Source: Fimenecus sp051881435 (GTDB taxonomy: Bacteria; Bacillota; Clostridia; Oscillospirales; Acutalibacteraceae). From it: 64,000 nucleotides of DNA. The stretch is from positions 56,033 to 120,032 of the forward strand of contig JBJEPW010000032.1 of the NCBI GenBank assembly GCA_051881435.1. The letters are read 5' to 3'. The notes beneath the pieces were generated by a model. That model did no database searches. It was not told the origin of the DNA and saw only the letters and a list, made by a program, of their open reading frames with translations. This document shows, piece by piece, positions 50,022-56,375 of the stretch (position 1 is its first letter; each line of letters opens with the position of its first letter). Both the position numbers and the translations under genes were made by a program.

Positions 50022-50326
50022 GTGTTATTGATTATATTTTTATGATTATTGAAAATGTTTTTAAATGGCTTTCTACTATTCCTATTCCTGGTTTTCCTGA
50101 TGTTTCACTTTTAGATTTTCAGCTCGCTTTTTTAATTCTTGGTGTTATTATCACCGGCGTTGTAAATGTTGTTCCTAATTCTATTGGTTATATGGCTGAA
50201 GGTGTTGGTGAACGTCGTGCAGCTAATAAAAAAGCTTCTGCCAAAGAACGAGAAGCAGAAGCTAAACGTAGTGAGACCGAGGCTGATATTGACCGTATTA
50301 TTTCTGAGAAAGGATATAAAGACTAA
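50018..50326 (+). CDS. Phage membrane protein with charged C-terminal helix
   Basis: A 102-residue protein. An N-terminal hydrophobic stretch (about residues 3-20), a second membrane segment around FQLAFLILGVIITGVVNVV, then a strongly charged helix with AANKKASAKEREAEAKRSETEADIDRI. It overlaps its neighbours on both sides. It could be the pVI-like minor coat or an assembly protein; I cannot decide. Confidence 0.6.
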   Translation: MSVIDYIFMIIENVFKWLSTIPIPGFPDVSLLDFQLAFLILGVIITGVVNVVPNSIGYMAEGVGERRAANKKASAKEREAEAKRSETEADIDRIISEKGYKD

Positions 50327-50469
50327 TGTACAATTATTACGAGCTTATTAAAGCAATAGAGAATTTAACTGATGTTGTCACATCTCAGGTTAATCGTTTA
50401 TATCTACTTTTAGTTTTACTTTTTATTATTTTTACTTTTTCTGTTTTTAGAAGAAAGGAGCATATCTAA
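50326..50469 (+). CDS. Tiny phage membrane protein (47 aa)
   Basis: ATG at 50326 overlaps the preceding stop by 1 nt. The protein MYNYYELIKAIENLTDVVTS is followed by a hydrophobic segment LYLLLVLLFIIFTFSVF and a basic tail RRKEHI. A holin-like or minor coat protein is possible. The AGAAAGGAG at its end is the ribosome site of the next gene. Confidence 0.58.
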   Translation: MYNYYELIKAIENLTDVVTSQVNRLYLLLVLLFIIFTFSVFRRKEHI

Positions 50470-50636
50470 TGTATCAATTTATTATTGATTTACTTGGAAT
50501 CACACCGACATCTGATGAGCGTTTTATTATTATTTCAGTATGTTGTATTTGTTTTCTTTTATCTGTTGATGTACTTTTTAGATTATTTTTTGCACCTATT
50601 GTTCGTTTGATGGGCGGCAATGGTAGCAGATTATAA
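50469..50636 (+). CDS. Tiny phage membrane protein (55 aa)
   Basis: ATG at 50469, 8-9 nt after AAAGGAG and overlapping the previous stop (TAATG). The sequence MYQFIIDLLGITPTSDERFI leads into a long hydrophobic region (IISVCCICFLLSVDVLFRLFFAPIV) and a short tail. It lies directly upstream of the major-coat candidate, in the place of a minor coat gene. Confidence 0.58.
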   Translation: MYQFIIDLLGITPTSDERFIIISVCCICFLLSVDVLFRLFFAPIVRLMGGNGSRL

Positions 50637-50666
50637 TATATACTTCCATCGGAAAGGAGTTTATCT

Positions 50667-50927
50667 ATGGAATTTTTTTTAGTTCCCGCCGAAGTAATTG
50701 CTAACCTTGACGGCCTTGGTGCTGTCTTCACTCGGATGATGACCTGGGTAGTAGTTCCCGCCGAAGTAATTGCTAACCTTGACGGCCTTGGTGCTGTCTT
50801 CACTCAGATGATGACCTGGGTAGGTTCTCTTATTACTACAATTGCAGGTAGTCCCTTGCTTCTTCTTTCAACGGGTATATTTGCTGTTGGTGGCGTTGTC
50901 GGTATTTGCAAGCGTCTTATCGGTTAA
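50667..50927 (+). CDS. Major coat protein candidate with duplicated N-terminal half
   Basis: An 86-residue protein. The C-terminal half is a classic filamentous-phage coat layout: a hydrophobic helix (SPLLLLSTGIFAVGGVVGI) and a basic end CKRLIG that would face the DNA. The N-terminal amphipathic part, 24 residues with VPAEVIANLDGLGAVFT and MMTWV, occurs twice in tandem, differing only at Arg versus Gln. Removing one copy leaves 62 residues, a more usual size. The duplication has 71 of 72 identical bases, so it is recent. GGAAAGGAG precedes the ATG. Confidence 0.72.
   Translation: MEFFLVPAEVIANLDGLGAVFTRMMTWVVVPAEVIANLDGLGAVFTQMMTWVGSLITTIAGSPLLLLSTGIFAVGGVVGICKRLIG
50680..50823 (+). repeat. 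72-bp in-frame tandem duplication in the coat gene
   Basis: Unit 1 is 50680-50751 and unit 2 is 50752-50823. They differ only at one base (G at 50734, A at 50806). Each unit is about 53 percent GC, much higher than the surrounding phage DNA. The unit is exactly 24 codons. Confidence 0.95.
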
Positions 50928-50934
50928 TCTTTCT

Positions 50935-50966
50935 GTCAGTGCTCCGAGGCTTGCCGGAGCACTGAC
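50935..50966 (+). other. Strong hairpin after the coat gene
   Basis: GTCAGTGCTCCG (50935-50946) pairs perfectly with CGGAGCACTGAC (50955-50966), loop of 8 nt, then AAAAATAAA. There is no T tract on the plus strand. It may stabilise coat mRNA, partly terminate transcription, or serve as packaging signal. Filamentous phages have a terminator or signal hairpin near this place. Confidence 0.7.
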
Positions 50967-50988
50967 AAAAATAAAGGTGGTGATATAT

Positions 50989-51183
50989 ATGTTTCGTGTT
51001 CTTCTTCGATTTCCTAATTCTCTTGAAAATAATTTTGTTGAGCGTTATGTTTTGTATCTTCATGTATTTTCTTGTTGTTTTGATGGTAATCGAATTTTTT
51101 TATATTTTTCTTCTAATTCTAATGATTTTATTTTTTATGATAAATCTGAAATTTTGTCTATTCAAATAAAGGAGTTATCTTAA
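50989..51183 (+). CDS. Small phage protein upstream of Zot
   Basis: A 64-residue protein starting MFRVLLRFPNSLENNFVERY, with alternating short strands and many Phe, Tyr and Ser residues and no clear membrane segment. ATG after AAAGGTGGTGAT. Its stop overlaps the Zot start by 1 nt (TAATG). No family recognised. Confidence 0.55.
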   Translation: MFRVLLRFPNSLENNFVERYVLYLHVFSCCFDGNRIFLYFSSNSNDFIFYDKSEILSIQIKELS

Positions 51184-51833
51184 TGGTTACTTGTTATTTT
51201 GGCGTTCCGGGTGTAGGAAAAACAACTATCGGTACTAAGCTTGCACAGAAAGAGCTTCGTCGTATTCGACATGGTCGCAGTAAGTATAAATATGTACTTA
51301 CTAATTTTGAGTGTAAAGGCTGTTATAAAGTAGATTTTTCTGATATTGGTATTTATGATATACAACAATGTTTAATTATTCTTGATGAAATTACTTGTGA
51401 TGCTGATAATAGAGATTTTAAAAATTTCAAAAAGTCATCTGTTGAAGGTTGGATGTATCACCGTCATTATTTTAATGATATTATCTATCTTACTCAAAAT
51501 TATGAAGCTGTTGATAAAAAAATACGTGATATTACTCAAAGGTTGTATATCATGAGCCGCTCATATATTCTTCCTATTTCAAAGTACCGCCAGGTTTTTC
51601 GTGTTTATTCAATTAACGATATGACAAAGGAGCTTGTTTGTGGTTACCGTTTCGCTAATCTTTGGGAGTGCCTTCTCTCATTATTACCCATAACTATGAG
51701 CTTCGGCAAGCTTAAAGGTTTTGTATTTAGGCCTTTTTGGTATAAATATTTTGATAGCTACTGTCAACCTTTAAATCTTAAACCTTTTAAATTTGAAAGT
51801 TGGGATGAGATTATTAACCCTGATGTTAAGTAA
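51183..51833 (+). CDS. Zot/pI-family phage assembly ATPase
   Basis: A 216-residue P-loop protein. Walker A is GVPGVGKTTIGTKLA at residues 7-21, and Walker B is CLIILDEITCDAD near residue 65. A VEGWMYHRHY and DIIYLTQNYEAVDKKIRD block follows, as in the Zot domain of filamentous phages. pI/Zot drives assembly and extrusion of the phage through the membrane. It is shorter than Ff pI and lacks an obvious C-terminal periplasmic domain, consistent with a host that has no outer membrane. This is the strongest single marker of an inovirus here. Confidence 0.88.
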   Translation: MVTCYFGVPGVGKTTIGTKLAQKELRRIRHGRSKYKYVLTNFECKGCYKVDFSDIGIYDIQQCLIILDEITCDADNRDFKNFKKSSVEGWMYHRHYFNDIIYLTQNYEAVDKKIRDITQRLYIMSRSYILPISKYRQVFRVYSINDMTKELVCGYRFANLWECLLSLLPITMSFGKLKGFVFRPFWYKYFDSYCQPLNLKPFKFESWDEIINPDVK

Positions 51834-52193
51834 TTGTATTTTCTCTTTCTTTCTTTATTCGCTCCGCGCTTGCGCGGATAAATAGCTTAGTCGGATAACG
51901 GTAAAACTTTCCGCACTATCCCGGAAAAATTGTCGAGCACAATTTCGTAAACTAAGTATTGTATTTATAACTACACTGTCTATTTTTTACTTATTTTATG
52001 CTTTTACTTCGTTGGTGCGACAATTTTATACGGTCTTCAATATCAAAACTTTTTCATGTAACACAATTTTTTTCGCAGTTTCCGGCTCCGGTGCAGTAAA
52101 AATGTGTTACAAACCGACTTCGGTCGGTATGGGGGCGCACTACGACACGCCCCCATGTGTTCATTGTTCATTGTTCAAAAAGGAGATTTTTTT
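51834..52193 (+). other. Gene-free phage region with several hairpins (origin candidate)
   Basis: This 360-nt stretch has no convincing gene. It holds an imperfect GC-rich structure around TCCGCGCTTGCGCGGA (51870-51885), the left 55-bp hairpin repeat (52057-52111), a small ACCGAC/GTCGGT hairpin, and ATGGGGGCG (52129-52137) paired with CGCCCCCAT (52148-52156) around the loop CACTACGACA. Position just before rep fits a rolling-circle origin. Confidence 0.6.
52057..52111 (+). repeat. Left 55-bp rep-flanking hairpin repeat
   Basis: It begins TGTAACACAATTTTT and ends GTAAAAATGTGTTACA. The two ends are inverted copies of one another (one bulge), so the element folds into a hairpin. The 24-nt middle differs from the copy at 53005-53059, while both ends are identical. 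Confidence 0.9.
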
Positions 52194-52802
52194 ATGAGTG
52201 AAAAAAATACTTCCGGTAGGGGACGTACTCGTAATTTTGCAACTGTTATTTATTTAGACAGTGCTCCTGAAAATTGGTATGACATTCTTGTTGAGCTTAA
52301 AGTTCCTGCTTTTGTTAGTCCATATCATGATAAAGATAAAAACCCGACAGGTGAGGACAAGAAACCACATTTTCATGTTATGCTGATGTTTGAAGGTGTC
52401 AAAACAAAAGAACAAGCTGAAGAAATGTTCAATAAAATCGGTGGTGTTGGTTGTGAGATTGTGAATAGTCTTCGTGGATATGCTCGTTATCTTTGTCATT
52501 TGGACAACCCCGAAAAGACACAATATAATACAGAAGAGGTGAGGAGCTTATGCGGCGCTGACTATATTTCCTGCATAGGTCTTGCGATTGATAAATATAC
52601 TGCTATTCGTGAGCTTATGGATTTTGTTGCTAATAATTGTATATATTCTTATGCTGAACTCCTCGAATACTGCGCTACTCATCGTCAAGACTGGTTCAGC
52701 TGTTTGTGCGATAATGGTACATATGTGCTTAAGGAGTATATTAAGTCAAGATATTGGAAAGACTCCTGCGACGGTTTAAAGGAAGTTGAATATGACGGAT
52801 AA
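52194..52802 (+). CDS. rep: HUH-type rolling-circle replication initiator (Rep_2-like)
   Basis: A 202-residue Rep. The metal-binding HUH motif is PHFHVMLMF near residue 65, preceded by FATVIYLDSAP as motif 1. The catalytic tyrosine region is RGYARYLCHLDNPEKTQYN near residue 120. This spacing and RYL.H.DNPEK.QY are shared with plasmid Rep proteins of the pMV158/Rep_2 type rather than the Ff gene II protein. It nicks the double-stranded origin to start rolling-circle synthesis. The ATG at 52194 follows AAAAAGGAG. It is bracketed by two hairpin repeats. Confidence 0.85.
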   Translation: MSEKNTSGRGRTRNFATVIYLDSAPENWYDILVELKVPAFVSPYHDKDKNPTGEDKKPHFHVMLMFEGVKTKEQAEEMFNKIGGVGCEIVNSLRGYARYLCHLDNPEKTQYNTEEVRSLCGADYISCIGLAIDKYTAIRELMDFVANNCIYSYAELLEYCATHRQDWFSCLCDNGTYVLKEYIKSRYWKDSCDGLKEVEYDG

Positions 52803-53004
52803 TGAAAAAATAATTCTTGTACTTCGTTATCTTTATAACTGCGAAACATATCTACATAACGATGTAATTAAATATAGAAATTCTGTTACTCGTAGTGTAT
52901 CGGCAGACATATACGATTTCTTAAAGCTTTTTAAGGCTCAAATCAGATATGAAGCTTTCCAAGAGTTTTCAAGAAATTTGGAAAAAATTATTCACGGATT
53001 TTAA
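52792..53004 (+). CDS. Small phage protein after rep (MTD.EKI family)
   Basis: A 70-residue helical, charged protein starting MTDNEKIILVLRYLYNCETYLHNDVIKYRNS and ending EKIIHGF. Its start overlaps the end of rep by 11 nt, and GGAAG precedes it. A frameshifted homologue lies at 46946-47157 outside the left boundary, so the protein belongs to a family carried by related elements. A role linked to Rep is plausible from gene order only. Confidence 0.62.
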   Translation: MTDNEKIILVLRYLYNCETYLHNDVIKYRNSVTRSVSADIYDFLKLFKAQIRYEAFQEFSRNLEKIIHGF

Positions 53005-53059
53005 TGTAACACAATTTTTCCCGGCGAACCTGGTGCCTGCGCTGTAAAAATGTGTTACA
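53005..53059 (+). repeat. Right 55-bp rep-flanking hairpin repeat
   Basis: Same ends as the copy at 52057-52111 (TGTAACACAATTTTT and GTAAAAATGTGTTACA), same total length, but a different 24-nt core. It begins directly after the stop codon of the gene following rep. Confidence 0.9.
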
Positions 53060-53120
53060 AAAGGGGGTATGTTTAAAACTTATGTTTTTTGTTGACATTG
53101 TTCAAAAGTATAATATTTTT

Positions 53121-53185
53121 GATACAAAATAAATTTCAGTTGGTCAAATTTTACAGTCTATTATACAAAATAAATATTTTGTATC
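53121..53185 (+). other. Right attachment region candidate (attR) with nested repeats
   Basis: The exact 17-bp copy ATTATACAAAATAAATA lies at 53160-53176. GATACAAAATAAAT at 53121-53134 and its inverse ATTTTGTATC at 53175-53184 flank it. A third TTATACAAAAT occurs at 53203-53213. The cluster of dif-arm-like sequences suggests the recombination junction, though which copy was used is unclear. Confidence 0.55.
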
Positions 53186-53730
53186 AAAAAGGGGATTAAA
53201 AATTATACAAAATACGGGAAATATTGCTTTTTGAGTGTGTTTTTATGGATATACCTGTTTTAAACATCCAAAACGCCTGAAATCGTTTTTGAAAATTAGA
53301 ATAATGATTATATATTTTTATTCAACTTACAAATTTGTTACTTGAAAATTTTGTATTGGATTTACATTCATTAACTATTTATTTCTTAATTATTTTCTTT
53401 TAGTGTTTTTTTAACTTTTTTTGAAAAATTTATAGGATTATTTTTCGACTCAGTTTTTTTCAATGAACATTTCATCGTTTCAAAAATTTCTATTCGATTT
53501 TATTTTTTAATAACACGTTTTTTTAGTATCAAAATGTCGTGAAATCGTATAGATGATATTAAGCTGCTCTAATTTTGTATTTTAACGCAAAGTCTTCGCC
53601 CTCCTTATTGCCGCCGATTTTATGGTTCAGCAACGCCAAGCCGTACCGGTTATTTTCTATTTGATTTAATTCAATAAATCGTGTATAATATTTATGTAGT
53701 TTTTGTGAAACAGTTTCACGGAGGAAGCAT
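53186..53730 (+). other. Gap between prophage and xerD
   Basis: About 545 nt, very AT-rich, without an intact gene. At 53559-53720 the minus strand has an open stretch that reads IENNRYGLALLNHKIGGNKEGEDFALKYKIRAA before a stop at 53559 but has no start codon; it may be the end of a decayed gene. A promoter TTGATT (53661-53666), 17 nt, TATAAT (53684-53689) precedes xerD. Confidence 0.5.
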
Positions 53731-54714
53731 ATGAAAAAAATTGATTATACGGGTTTGCCGTCAATAATTAAAGATTTTCTTGTTTATATGGATGTAATTA
53801 AAAACAAATCCGTCCTTACAATAGAAGAATACTCATCTGATTTAAGACTTTTTTTTAAGTTTTTAAAGCTTTATCGCGGTCTCGTCCCCTCTTCTACTGA
53901 GTTTGACGAAATCGACATATCCGATATTGATGAAGATTTTGTTAAAAGTGTTACTTTGAATGACGCTTATGCCTTTTTATCATATTGTAAAAATGAGCGC
54001 GATAACCATGAGGCCACGAGAGCACGAAAGGTATCAAGTATCAGGGCTTATTTCAAGTATTTATCCCTGCAAAAGCAAATTCTTGAAGAAAACCCAATGC
54101 AGGTGCTTGATTCACCGAAACTAAAAAAATCTCTCCCCAAGTATCTTACACTTGAAGAGAGCATTAAGCTTTTAAATTCGGTTGAAGGAAAATATAAAGA
54201 ACGGGACTACTGTATTCTCGTATTCTTTCTCAATTGTGGTTTGCGCCTATCAGAGCTTGTCAGCCTGAACTATAATGATATCAGAGATGACCATACACTG
54301 CGTGTTACGGGAAAAGGCAACAAAGAACGGACAATTTATCTTAACGACGCCTGTATGGAGGCTTTTGCGCAGTATATGGCGGTACGGCCTGTTGACGGAG
54401 TTACCGGAACAGACAGAAATGCGCTTTTTTTAAGCAGCAGAAATAAAAGAATCAGCCCTAAAACAGTACAGCACATCGTGTATTCCTGCCTTGAAAAATG
54501 CGGCTTGGAGGGATACTCCGTCCATAAGCTTCGCCACACTGCGGCAACGCTTATGTATCAGCACGGGAATGTTGATGTGCTTGTATTAAAGGATATTTTA
54601 GGCCATGAAAATCTTGGCACAACCGAAATATATACGCACATTGTTGACGAACAGCTCCGTGAAGCTTCCGAAGCCAATCCGTTGTCAAAAATTAAACCGC
54701 AAGGCTCTAAATGA
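53731..54714 (+). CDS. xerD: Tyrosine recombinase XerC/XerD family, probably host xerD
   Basis: A 327-residue tyrosine recombinase. The N-terminal core-binding domain spans about residues 10-125. The catalytic residues are all present: Arg in CGLRLSEL, Lys in TGKGNKER, HKLRH (His-x-x-Arg), GHENLG, and the nucleophile Tyr in TEIYTHI. Xer proteins resolve chromosome dimers at dif. In Bacillus and many Clostridia xerD is linked to spoIIM, as here (8-nt convergent overlap), so I take it as the host gene and not a phage integrase. It could still carry out phage insertion at a dif-like site. GGAGG precedes the ATG. Confidence 0.87.
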   Translation: MKKIDYTGLPSIIKDFLVYMDVIKNKSVLTIEEYSSDLRLFFKFLKLYRGLVPSSTEFDEIDISDIDEDFVKSVTLNDAYAFLSYCKNERDNHEATRARKVSSIRAYFKYLSLQKQILEENPMQVLDSPKLKKSLPKYLTLEESIKLLNSVEGKYKERDYCILVFFLNCGLRLSELVSLNYNDIRDDHTLRVTGKGNKERTIYLNDACMEAFAQYMAVRPVDGVTGTDRNALFLSSRNKRISPKTVQHIVYSCLEKCGLEGYSVHKLRHTAATLMYQHGNVDVLVLKDILGHENLGTTEIYTHIVDEQLREASEANPLSKIKPQGSK

Positions 54715-55372
54715 GATTTATTCGCGGTGCAATAAAAACTATCAATCCTGAATTGACAACGGCGCATACGGTATTTATGACAAACAAAATCAAATATCTT
54801 AACAAATACAGCCTGACACTTATATCATCGGCTGAATTTTTATTTGTAATAAGACAGTAAATATATTTGCTCATATATACCGTTTCATTTGAAGCAAATA
54901 TCAGTGAAGATGTTGTTACAACAAGATACGGATAAATTAAAATTAAGCAAAACAGCACGCCTTTTAATTCATATTCATTATATATTAACCCACTCATATA
55001 ACCGATTAGAATGCATTTTAACATCGGTGCAATTCCGAATAAAGACGCACTCAAAAAGCTTGTGCCGAGAAAAAAACTGAGTGCCAAAAACATAAAATCA
55101 ATTTTAATCAAAAACATCATTATAGAAAGGAATCCGCCGTTTTGAATAAAAACGATTTTTTCGCGAATTAAGGCGCTGATTTCTTCATTAGGCATATAGT
55201 GGTACATCAAGCTGCCGCAAAGCAACGCGGCAACAGAAATAATTAAAAGGATAATCTTATACCACTCATATTTAATTTTCAAAAGAAAATCCGATTTCTC
55301 CCGTTTTACGGGTGCAGATTTAACTTTTTTGTGTGTAGTTCTTTTTCTGTGCAGTCTTATGACCTTTGTCAT
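54707..55372 (-). CDS. spoIIM: SpoIIM-like membrane protein (stage II sporulation)
   Basis: A 221-residue protein with a basic N terminus and about five membrane segments. The middle has FFLGTSFLSASLFGIAPMLKCILIGYMSGLIYNEYELKG, resembling the SpoIIM/DUF95 pattern. In sporulation SpoIIM joins SpoIID and SpoIIP in septal wall degradation and engulfment. The ATG at 55372 is 8 nt after AAAGGAT. It is convergent with xerD, the gene pair seen in other Firmicutes. Divergence is considerable, so the functional assignment leans on context. Confidence 0.72.
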   Translation of the reverse strand: MTKVIRLHRKRTTHKKVKSAPVKREKSDFLLKIKYEWYKIILLIISVAALLCGSLMYHYMPNEEISALIREKIVFIQNGGFLSIMMFLIKIDFMFLALSFFLGTSFLSASLFGIAPMLKCILIGYMSGLIYNEYELKGVLFCLILIYPYLVVTTSSLIFASNETVYMSKYIYCLITNKNSADDISVRLYLLRYLILFVINTVCAVVNSGLIVFIAPRINLI

Positions 55373-55392
55373 AAACAATCATCCTTTTCACA

Positions 55393-55809
55393 TTATTTCC
55401 TTCTTTTCATATTTGCACCGCAAATACCGCCGATTACACATAAAATTACTATTGCGGCGGCTAAAAATGCTGTTTGCGGGCTTAATTGTCCGTGAGAAAA
55501 AATAAGCATTAAGGCAAAAATAAAAAGGCAGAAAAACAGTGAAGACAGCGCACCTGCAACAATACCTTTCAGTCTGCTTTTTCTCGAAGAAATCAGTCCG
55601 CAAATAAATCCGCCCAATAAAACAGAAATTATAAAATATATTCCTAAATTATCGGATAATGTCGGAGATTTTGACAAGATAACAGAAAAAATCAATGTAA
55701 GTAAGACGCTGATAACAGTTCCGACAGCGCCTGATACGGCAGTAATAATGATTTTTTGTATCGGCATCATACTTTCACTTTTGCTCTTGCTTTTATTCCT
55801 TTTGTGCAT
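55393..55809 (-). CDS. TIGR04086-family membrane protein
   Basis: A 138-residue protein with four hydrophobic segments and a basic N terminus (MHKRNKSKSKSE) and end (NMKRRK). The pattern GGFICGLISSRKSRLKGIVAGALSS between segments 2 and 3 is typical of the YrzE/TIGR04086 family. It is found after yajC in many Firmicutes, as here. The ATG at 55809 has GAGGGGAT upstream; that ribosome site is also the 3' arm of a terminator hairpin. Confidence 0.78.
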   Translation of the reverse strand: MHKRNKSKSKSESMMPIQKIIITAVSGAVGTVISVLLTLIFSVILSKSPTLSDNLGIYFIISVLLGGFICGLISSRKSRLKGIVAGALSSLFFCLFIFALMLIFSHGQLSPQTAFLAAAIVILCVIGGICGANMKRRK

Positions 55810-55810
55810 A

Positions 55811-55846
55811 AAAAATCCCCTCACATTCAATAAAGAATATGAGGGG
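55811..55846 (-). terminator. Terminator after yajC overlapping the next ribosome site
   Basis: CCCCTCACATTC (55817-55828) and GAATATGAGGGG (55835-55846) form a 12-bp stem with one mismatch. On the minus strand it is followed by ATTTTTT. The GAGGGG arm is also the ribosome site of the downstream membrane protein gene. Confidence 0.8.
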
Positions 55847-55867
55847 AAAAATCATATTATGATTTAA

Positions 55868-56290
55868 TTATTCAGAATCCTTGCTGTCGCTGTCCTTATC
55901 TTCTTTCTTGGACTTCTTACCTTTTTTCTCCTGGACAGCGGCTCTTGCGGCTTCACGCTCAGCCTGAATTTTTTCGTTTGCAGTATGATTTGTTGCAATC
56001 GCATATTTTTGGAACTTAATCTTCGTTCTGTCAGAGCCTGTCTCGATTACAACAGTATCGTCCTTAACAGCTACGACTCTTCCGCAAATACCGCCGATTG
56101 TAGTGATTTCATCGCCGACCTGCGTGCTTTCACGAATTTCCTGTTCTTTTTTTTGCTGTTTTTTCTGCGGTCTGATTGTGAAGAAATACATTGCCGCAAA
56201 AAGCAAAACCATCATTATAATCATAGGAACAGGGCTGGTGTTTGTGTTGCCTGAATTAGACATCATAGCAAATGTAAGAAAATCTGTCAT
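55868..56290 (-). CDS. yajC: Preprotein translocase subunit YajC
   Basis: A 140-residue Sec accessory protein. One membrane segment (PMIIMMVLLFAAMYFFTIRPQKKQQKK) is followed by the YajC domain with GDEITTIGGICGRVVAVKDDTVVIETG, and a long lysine/aspartate-rich tail. The ATG at 56290 has GGAGG 9 nt upstream. It has its own promoter and lies after tgt, the usual order. Confidence 0.94.
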   Translation of the reverse strand: MTDFLTFAMMSNSGNTNTSPVPMIIMMVLLFAAMYFFTIRPQKKQQKKEQEIRESTQVGDEITTIGGICGRVVAVKDDTVVIETGSDRTKIKFQKYAIATNHTANEKIQAEREAARAAVQEKKGKKSKKEDKDSDSKDSE

Positions 56291-56331
56291 TAAAATATCC
56301 TCCAAGTTAATTTTTATTCAACAACTCTAAT

Positions 56332-56360
56332 ATTATACATAACGCTTTGACAATTTGCAA
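56332..56360 (-). promoter_or_regulatory. Promoter of yajC
   Basis: On the minus strand TTGCAA (complement of 56355-56360), 17 nt, TATAAT (complement of 56332-56337). It lies in the 85-nt gap between tgt and yajC. Confidence 0.65.
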
Positions 56361-56375
56361 TAGTTTTTGAAAAAA

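Larger units (their letters stand above)
47238..53176 (+). mobile_element. Integrated filamentous phage (inovirus-like prophage), about 5.9 kb
   Basis: Between two exact 17-bp repeats lie about 16 tightly packed small genes in the order expected of a filamentous phage: regulators, an ssDNA-binding candidate, tiny membrane proteins, an adsorption-protein candidate with signal peptide and C-terminal membrane anchor, a short major-coat candidate, a Zot/pI ATPase, and an HUH Rep. The plus strand is conspicuously T-rich through the genes (many NNT codons), unlike the flanks, as in ssDNA phage genomes. No integrase lies inside; a XerC/D-type gene lies 0.55 kb to the right. All structural genes read intact, so it may be active. 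Confidence 0.85.

Noticed and set aside
50474..50803. Minus-strand frame with a repeated protein motif opposite the coat gene
   Set aside because: The repeat is only the antisense reading of the coat gene's 72-bp duplication; no ribosome site, and the plus strand is clearly coding.
50935..50966. Ordinary intrinsic terminator after the coat gene
   Set aside because: The stem is strong, but the plus strand is followed by A residues, not T; kept as a hairpin of unknown role.
53731..54714. Recombinase as the phage's own integrase
   Set aside because: It lies outside the 17-bp repeats, has normal host-like composition, and pairs with spoIIM as host xerD does in other Firmicutes. A phage origin is not fully excluded.
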